Part shown: positions 7,875 through 12,482 of the stretch, in pieces
How the letters are laid out: each line of letters opens with the position of its first letter
How positions within the stretch are numbered: position 1 is the first letter of the stretch
Notes under the pieces: model-generated
Databases searched by the model: none
Seen by the model: only the letters and a program-made list of their open reading frames with translations
What the model was told of the DNA's origin: nothing
Position numbers and translations under genes: made by a program
Source of the DNA: an uncultured Gammaproteobacteria bacterium
GTDB taxonomy: Bacteria > Pseudomonadota > Gammaproteobacteria > Xanthomonadales > Xanthomonadaceae
DNA: 12,482 bases
Assembly: GCA_946885735.1 (NCBI GenBank)
Contig: CAMPGW010000088.1
Location: 1-12,482, forward strand
Direction of reading: 5' to 3'

Positions 7875-8297
7875 TTAGTTGCCCGGGCGCTCGGGGCCCG
7901 AGACGAAGCCCACCTTGCGCACGCCGGCGCGGCGCAGGGTCTGCACCGCGTCGTTGATGGTGCCGTACTTGGTCGTCGCGTCCGCGCGGATGTTCACCTG
8001 CGGCTGCGGGTCCTGCTGCACGATCACGCCCATGTACTGGTCCAGCTGGGTCGCGTTGACCGGCTGGTCGTTCCAGAAGCGCGAACCGTCGGCCTTGATC
8101 GCCAGCGTCACCGGCGGGATGTTCACCGTCGGCTTGGTGGCCAGCGTGGCCTCGGGCAGCTTGACCACGACCTTGTGGGTCATCAGCGGCGCGGTGATCA
8201 TGAAGATGATCAGCAGCACCAGCATCACGTCCACGAGGGGCGTGACGTTGATGTCGGCCATCGGGCCGCCGCCGCTGGAGTTGGAACTGAAAGCCAT
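7875..8297 (-). CDS. exbD1: ExbD biopolymer transport protein, first copy
   Basis: Inner-membrane partner of ExbB in the proton-driven motor for TonB. The 140-aa protein has one membrane helix (about 21-38) with INVTPLVDVMLVLLIIFM (16-33), where D23 is the proton-carrying aspartate, and a periplasmic domain including the expected VNIRADATTKYG stretch (101-112), as in canonical ExbD/TolR. The start at 8297 has AGGA about 6 nt upstream on the minus strand. It lies 24 bp after exbB and 15 bp before exbD2. It looks like the standard ExbD of the pair, with no odd insertions. Confidence 0.95.
   Translation of the reverse strand: MAFSSNSSGGGPMADINVTPLVDVMLVLLIIFMITAPLMTHKVVVKLPEATLATKPTVNIPPVTLAIKADGSRFWNDQPVNATQLDQYMGVIVQQDPQPQVNIRADATTKYGTINDAVQTLRRAGVRKVGFVSGPERPGN
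8199..8267. repeat. 69-bp direct repeat, copy in exbD1
   Basis: Partner of the repeat at 7764-7832, with 68 of 69 bases identical and in the same frame. The rest of the two genes differs widely in both base sequence and length, so the match is confined to the membrane-helix segment and the codons just before it. Confidence 0.95.
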
Positions 8298-8321
8298 GGC
8301 AGTCCTGCCTTGTCCGGGGGC

Positions 8322-9098
8322 TTAGCGCTTGACTTCGCCGACGCGCGAGCCGGTGGCGAAGAAGTCGTGCAGGTCGTGCGCGAAGGTGTCGAACTTGGCG
8401 TAGGTATCGCGGTTGACGCGCACGAAGTAGTTGTACGCCAGCACCGCCGGGATGGCGACGCCGAGGCCGATGGCGGTCATGATCAGCGCCTCGCCGACCG
8501 GGCCGGCGACGGCGTCGATCGAGGACGAACCGGTCGCGCCGATGTTCAGCAGGGCGTGGTAGATGCCCCACACGGTGCCGAGCAGGCCGACGAAGGGCGC
8601 GGTCGCGCCGACGGTGGCGAGCCAGGTCAGGCCGTTCTCGAGGTTGGCCGACTCGCGGGTCACGGCCTGGCGCAGGGCGCGGTCGATGAACTCGGAGCGG
8701 TTCAGGGCCTCGACCAGGCGCGAGCCTTCATGGCGCTGGTGGTGGGCGGCGGCCTGGGCGCAGTCCAGGGCGATCTTGGAGAAGGGCTCGTTGGCCTTCT
8801 GCTCTTCCATGAAGCGGATCGCGTCCTGCGCGTTCGGGGTTTCCCAGAAGGTGCGCATGATGCGGTCGGCGCGCGAGCGGATCATGGTGTTCTTGACCAG
8901 GTTGACGATCGTGTACCACCAGGAGCCGACCGACATGATGACCAGGAAGATCAGGACGCCGGCGCTCACGATGTCCAGGTTCTGGATCATGTGGCTGAAA
9001 CCCAGCTGCTGCAGGGCTTCGGCGTTGCTCGCGGCGGAGCTACCGGCCGGGGCGGCCGCAGCGGCGGCGGCAGAGGTGAGGAGGATGTCCTGCAGCAT
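8322..9098 (-). CDS. exbB: ExbB, MotA/TolQ/ExbB-family proton channel protein
   Basis: Forms the pentameric inner-membrane channel that, with ExbD, uses the proton gradient to drive TonB. The 258-aa protein has three membrane helices (about 43-65, 157-182 and 199-224) and a large cytoplasmic loop between the first two, the family layout. The conserved core ATAPFVGLLGTVWGIYHAL lies at 165-183, and GEALIMTAIGLGVAIPAV (202-219) carries E203 at the place of the conserved third-helix glutamate. The N-terminus is unusually alanine-rich (seven in a row at 10-16) and may be a periplasmic extension. AGAAGG stands about 8 nt before the ATG at 9098. The gene begins 33 bp after tonB and ends 24 bp before exbD1, so these are clearly one operon. 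Confidence 0.96.
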   Translation of the reverse strand: MLQDILLTSAAAAAAAPAGSSAASNAEALQQLGFSHMIQNLDIVSAGVLIFLVIMSVGSWWYTIVNLVKNTMIRSRADRIMRTFWETPNAQDAIRFMEEQKANEPFSKIALDCAQAAAHHQRHEGSRLVEALNRSEFIDRALRQAVTRESANLENGLTWLATVGATAPFVGLLGTVWGIYHALLNIGATGSSSIDAVAGPVGEALIMTAIGLGVAIPAVLAYNYFVRVNRDTYAKFDTFAHDLHDFFATGSRVGEVKR

Positions 9099-9131
9099 AA
9101 ATATGACCTTCTAGAGTTTAGTCAGTGGGTA

Positions 9132-9782
9132 TCAGTTGAGAACGAACACGACATCGGTCTTGGCGACGCCAGCGACCCTCACGCCGTTGCGCACGGCGGG
9201 GTTGATCTTCCAGCGCTTGGCGGCCTTGACCGCGGCGCGGTCGAGGTTGCGGTTGCCGCTGGACTTGATCACCTGCACCTCGAGCACGTTGCCGTTCGGG
9301 TCGTACGACAGGCTGATGGTGACGGTGCCGGTGACGCCGCGGCGTTGTTCCTCCGGCGGGTACTGCGGCGGATTCATGGCGCGGCCGGTGGCGTCGATCT
9401 CGCCACCGAAGTCCTGCACGACCGGCGCGGGCGCGGGCGGCGCCGGCGGCGGGGCCTCGTAGGCCACCGGGCTCGGGTCGTTGTAGACGATCGGCGGCGC
9501 TTCCGGCGGCGGCGGGACCGGCGTCGGCTTGGGCTGCTCGACGATCTTGGTGATCGTCTTCGGCGGTTCCTTCGGCGGCGGCGGCGGCGGCGGCGGCGGC
9601 TTCGGCGGTTCGATGAAGCTGACGAGGGTGACGTCCTCTTCCTTGTCCACCTTCTGCTGGCCGCTGATCGGCGCCATCAGGGCCATGAACACCACGACGT
9701 GCAGGGCAATGGCAAACGACGTGCCCGCGATGCGCGGCCAGCTGATCGTCTGCCTGGGGGTATCGAAGCTGGTGTTCGTCAT
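9132..9782 (-). CDS. tonB: TonB energy-transducing protein
   Basis: Carries energy from ExbB-ExbD across the periplasm to outer-membrane receptors for siderophores, heme, B12 or sugars. The 216-aa protein has an N-terminal membrane anchor (about 17-39), a proline-rich spacer (57-121) that includes nine prolines in a row at 62-70 and KEPPK, and a C-terminal TonB domain (about 138-216) with PPQYPPEEQRRGVTGTVTIS and the usual tail KINPAVRNGVRVA. The anchor has H28 in the place of the essential histidine, but the usual Ser four residues before it is Ala24, with Ser22 two residues further back. The ATG at 9782 is the only start that includes the anchor; its Shine-Dalgarno is weak. It is the first gene of the operon, with a promoter region between 9783 and 9889. 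Confidence 0.95.
   Translation of the reverse strand: MTNTSFDTPRQTISWPRIAGTSFAIALHVVVFMALMAPISGQQKVDKEEDVTLVSFIEPPKPPPPPPPPPKEPPKTITKIVEQPKPTPVPPPPEAPPIVYNDPSPVAYEAPPPAPPAPAPVVQDFGGEIDATGRAMNPPQYPPEEQRRGVTGTVTISLSYDPNGNVLEVQVIKSSGNRNLDRAAVKAAKRWKINPAVRNGVRVAGVAKTDVVFVLN
9574..9600. repeat. (GGC)9 trinucleotide repeat in tonB
   Basis: Nine uninterrupted GGC units on the plus strand encode the nine-proline run (residues 62-70) of TonB on the minus strand. Perfect trinucleotide runs can gain or lose units by replication slippage, which here would lengthen or shorten the rigid spacer without breaking the frame. Confidence 0.9.
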
Positions 9783-9829
9783 GCGGCGGCGGCTCGGTCG
9801 ATCGTTCTCGTGGCGCTCGGGCGCAACGA

Positions 9830-9849
9830 CCCGCCCTTTGAGCGGCGGG
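9830..9849 (-). promoter_or_regulatory. Hairpin in the tonB leader
   Basis: On the minus strand CCCGCC-GCTCAAAG-GGCGGG gives a 6-bp all-GC stem with an 8-nt loop, 47 bp before the tonB ATG. No T run follows, so it is not a terminator for the TPR gene. If transcription starts near 9853, as the -10 box suggests, this hairpin would form at the very 5' end of the mRNA, where such structures can protect the transcript. Confidence 0.4.
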
Positions 9850-9851
9850 AA

Positions 9852-9867
9852 CGTATTAGCTTATACG
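9852..9867. promoter_or_regulatory. Candidate operator: 16-bp near-perfect palindrome over the tonB -10 box
   Basis: CGTATTAGCTTATACG (plus strand) is a palindrome with one mismatched pair out of eight (A/A). It is AT-rich in a very GC-rich region and contains the -10 box TATAAG of the tonB operon on the minus strand, the position of a classical repressor site. It does not look like the standard Fur box (GATAATGATAATCATTATC), so I do not assign a regulator. Confidence 0.5.
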
Positions 9868-9886
9868 AAGCAGTGGGCATGTCCAA
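9860..9886 (-). promoter_or_regulatory. Candidate tonB operon promoter (TTGGAC - 15 bp - TATAAG)
   Basis: On the minus strand, TTGGAC (9886-9881; 4 of 6 matches to TTGACA) lies 15 bp from TATAAG (9865-9860; 5 of 6 matches to TATAAT). The spacing is short of the ideal 17 bp, which often marks a promoter needing an activator. TAAGCT with a 17-bp spacer is the alternative -10. The predicted start near 9853 leaves a leader of about 70 nt. The -35 box begins 4 bp after the stop of the TPR gene. Confidence 0.45.
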
Positions 9887-9889
9887 CTG

Positions 9890-11110
9890 TCACTTCCCGC
9901 CGGCATTGCGAAGTATGGAGTCCGACCACTTTTTGGTTTCCGGGAACTTCCCGGCCTCCCGCGCGGCCGCCGTCGCGGCGGCCTTGTTGCCGAGGCCGGT
10001 TTCGGCGAGGTAGAGCACCTGCCAGGCCACGCCGGGCTTGCTCACGCCCTTGTCGAGCGCGGCGCGCGCGGCGGTCTTGGACTCGGCCCAGCGCTCCTTG
10101 TCGCTGAGGGCCTGCGAGAGCGCGAGGGAGGCCTGGCCGTCCTTGCCCAGCGGCGCCGCCTTCTCCCAGGCCGCGATGGCCTTCTCGGTGTCGCCGGCGG
10201 AGTACCAGGTTTGGGCCTGGTAGATGTAGGTGTCGTAGCTCGGCTTGAGGATGCCCTTGCCGACGCCCTCGTCGATCACCGCCAGGGCATCCTTCTCCCG
10301 GCCTTCGCTGGTGGCGAGCAGGCGCCAGGCCGCCTCGTAGTGCGCGGGCTCGGTGAACTTCCCGGCCTTGCGCAGCTTCTCCAGCAGGGCGATCGCCTGG
10401 GCTTCCTTGCCGGCTTCCAGGTAGGTGCTGGCCAGGTTCATCTGCATGCGGGTGTCATCGGGCTTGGCCGCCGCCTGCTTCTCGAGGAACTCGAGCGCCA
10501 GTTCCGGCTTGTCCATGCTCAGCAGCACCTGGTTCTTGATCGCCAGCGCGGTGGAGTCGTCGGACTGGGTCTCGGACAGGAAGCGGTCGACCCAGGTCAG
10601 CGCCTCTTCGTGCTTGCCGTCGGCGTCCAGTACCTGCGCGAGTTGCAGCATCGCCAGGTAGTGGTTGTTGTTGTCCAGGCCGCCCAGCTCGATCGCCTGC
10701 CGGAAGTAGCGCGCCGGGGTGGCGTTGTCCTTGCTGTCCAGGGACATGGCGGCGCTGCCCGCGAGGTAGGCCGCGGTGCTCTTGTCGAAGGCGTTGGCGC
10801 GGCTGTTGCCGAGGATGCTGTCGGCCTTGGCGATGATCTCCGCGTCGACGCCTTCCTTGCCCTGCAACTCGATCAGGGAGTTGAGCGTCCTTGCCAGCGC
10901 CGGCTCACCGGCCTGCTTGGGCGACTCGCGCGTGGCCTTCGGGTACTTCTGGGGAATGTTCGCCGCCGGGTTCTTGGCCTGTTCACGGGCGCGCCGGGCG
11001 GCGCGGGTATTGGGCTCGGTCTGGTGCACGCCTTGGGCATGGGCCACCTCGACGGGGACGATCTGCAAGGTGGCGACGAGGGCGGCGGACAGAAGCAGCG
11101 ACTTCTTCAT
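9890..11110 (-). CDS. Secreted TPR-repeat protein beside tonB
   Basis: Probably a periplasmic protein-protein adaptor. The 406-aa protein starts with a clear signal peptide (MKKSLLLSAALVATLQ..., cleaved near AHA at residue 25), then a basic, disordered stretch (36-66), then helical TPR-type repeats to the end. Recognisable ones are 133-180 (ARYFRQAIELGG, HEEALTWVDRFL), 201-250 (KPELALEFLEKQAA, NLASTYLEAGKEAQAIALLEKL) and 297-352 (AQTWYSAGDTEKAIAAWEKAA). The start at 11110 is chosen for the signal peptide and a GGAG 6 nt upstream; the frame is open to 11269 without homology. It lies 194 bp after gyrB and 107 bp before tonB on the same strand. TPR genes beside TonB systems occur in other gammaproteobacteria, so a TonB-related role is plausible but inferred. 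Confidence 0.85.
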   Translation of the reverse strand: MKKSLLLSAALVATLQIVPVEVAHAQGVHQTEPNTRAARRAREQAKNPAANIPQKYPKATRESPKQAGEPALARTLNSLIELQGKEGVDAEIIAKADSILGNSRANAFDKSTAAYLAGSAAMSLDSKDNATPARYFRQAIELGGLDNNNHYLAMLQLAQVLDADGKHEEALTWVDRFLSETQSDDSTALAIKNQVLLSMDKPELALEFLEKQAAAKPDDTRMQMNLASTYLEAGKEAQAIALLEKLRKAGKFTEPAHYEAAWRLLATSEGREKDALAVIDEGVGKGILKPSYDTYIYQAQTWYSAGDTEKAIAAWEKAAPLGKDGQASLALSQALSDKERWAESKTAARAALDKGVSKPGVAWQVLYLAETGLGNKAAATAAAREAGKFPETKKWSDSILRNAGGK

Positions 11111-11304
11111 GACAGGCTCCGGGACGGCAGGGCGCGAGCACCGGGGGGCGGCGGCCGCGTGTGGAAAAGCGAGGGCATGGAAGGGTACGGGGGAAGGCGG
11201 CGCGCAACAAGCGCCACGGCGATGCAAACGCCGACCCGCACCCTCGCCGCCACTTGTAGGCCATGGCACCTTAATCCCGCGTCAACGGGCTGGCGCGGGC
11301 CTGC
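11111..11304. other. Intergenic region between gyrB and the TPR gene
   Basis: The longest gene-free stretch of the window, 194 bp. It presumably holds the end of the gyrB transcript and the promoter of the TPR gene. On the minus strand there is a TTGACG (11285-11280) and, 21 bp later, TACAAG (11258-11253), too far apart for a normal promoter. A 6-bp inverted repeat (CCCGCG at 11276-11281 with CGCGGG at 11294-11299) just after the gyrB stop has a 12-nt loop and no T run, so it is a poor terminator. No small gene is convincing. Confidence 0.5.

Positions 11305-12482
<1,178 letters not shown>

Noticed and set aside
7365..10013. An 882-codon open frame on the plus strand
   Set aside because: It mirrors tonB, exbB and both exbD genes. 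Its Arg/His/Asp-rich translation, with poly-Arg where tonB has poly-Pro, matches nothing I know, while the minus strand encodes four clear families.
11276..11299. Inverted repeat after gyrB as its terminator
   Set aside because: The stem is only 6 bp with a 12-nt loop and no T run, so it is not distinguishable from chance in GC-rich DNA.

Overview
The window looks like chromosomal DNA from a high-GC gammaproteobacterium of the Xanthomonas/Lysobacter group (Lysobacterales). The evidence is the very GC-rich coding sequence together with the gene order gyrB - TPR protein - tonB - exbB - exbD - exbD - pdxJ. As I remember it, this order lies just beyond dnaA-dnaN-recF-gyrB, next to the replication origin, in Xanthomonas. 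The genus is an inference. No mobile element, CRISPR array, tRNA or rRNA is visible, and no gap between genes exceeds 200 bp.

Left part, plus strand (1-3571): the last codons of an unidentified gene, then fructose-1,6-bisphosphatase (fbp), a two-HKD cardiolipin synthase (cls), a small two-helix membrane protein and a stand-alone Sfp-type 4'-phosphopantetheinyl transferase. These genes are closely spaced and could be transcribed together, although TACAAT/TACACT boxes before fbp and before the small membrane gene suggest separate starts.

Middle (3575-7331): on the minus strand is a membrane receptor diguanylate cyclase with a signal peptide, a periplasmic beta-propeller, a Y_Y_Y domain, one membrane helix and a GGDEF domain. 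Its last base lies only 3 bp from the convergent phosphopantetheinyl transferase gene. Diverging from it on the plus strand is pdxJ (vitamin B6 synthesis). A strong bidirectional hairpin terminator separates pdxJ from the next, convergent operon.

Right part, minus strand (7419-12482): the operon tonB-exbB-exbD1-exbD2, which supplies energy to TonB-dependent outer-membrane receptors. Its promoter region carries a near-perfect 16-bp palindrome over the -10 box. Upstream lie a secreted TPR protein and the 3' half of gyrB. The two exbD genes share a 69-bp block with one mismatch although the rest of them has diverged strongly.

Most of the window is housekeeping. The parts worth a second look are the tonB control region, the exbD repeat, the TPR protein beside tonB, and the propeller-GGDEF receptor of unknown ligand with a degraded inhibitory site.
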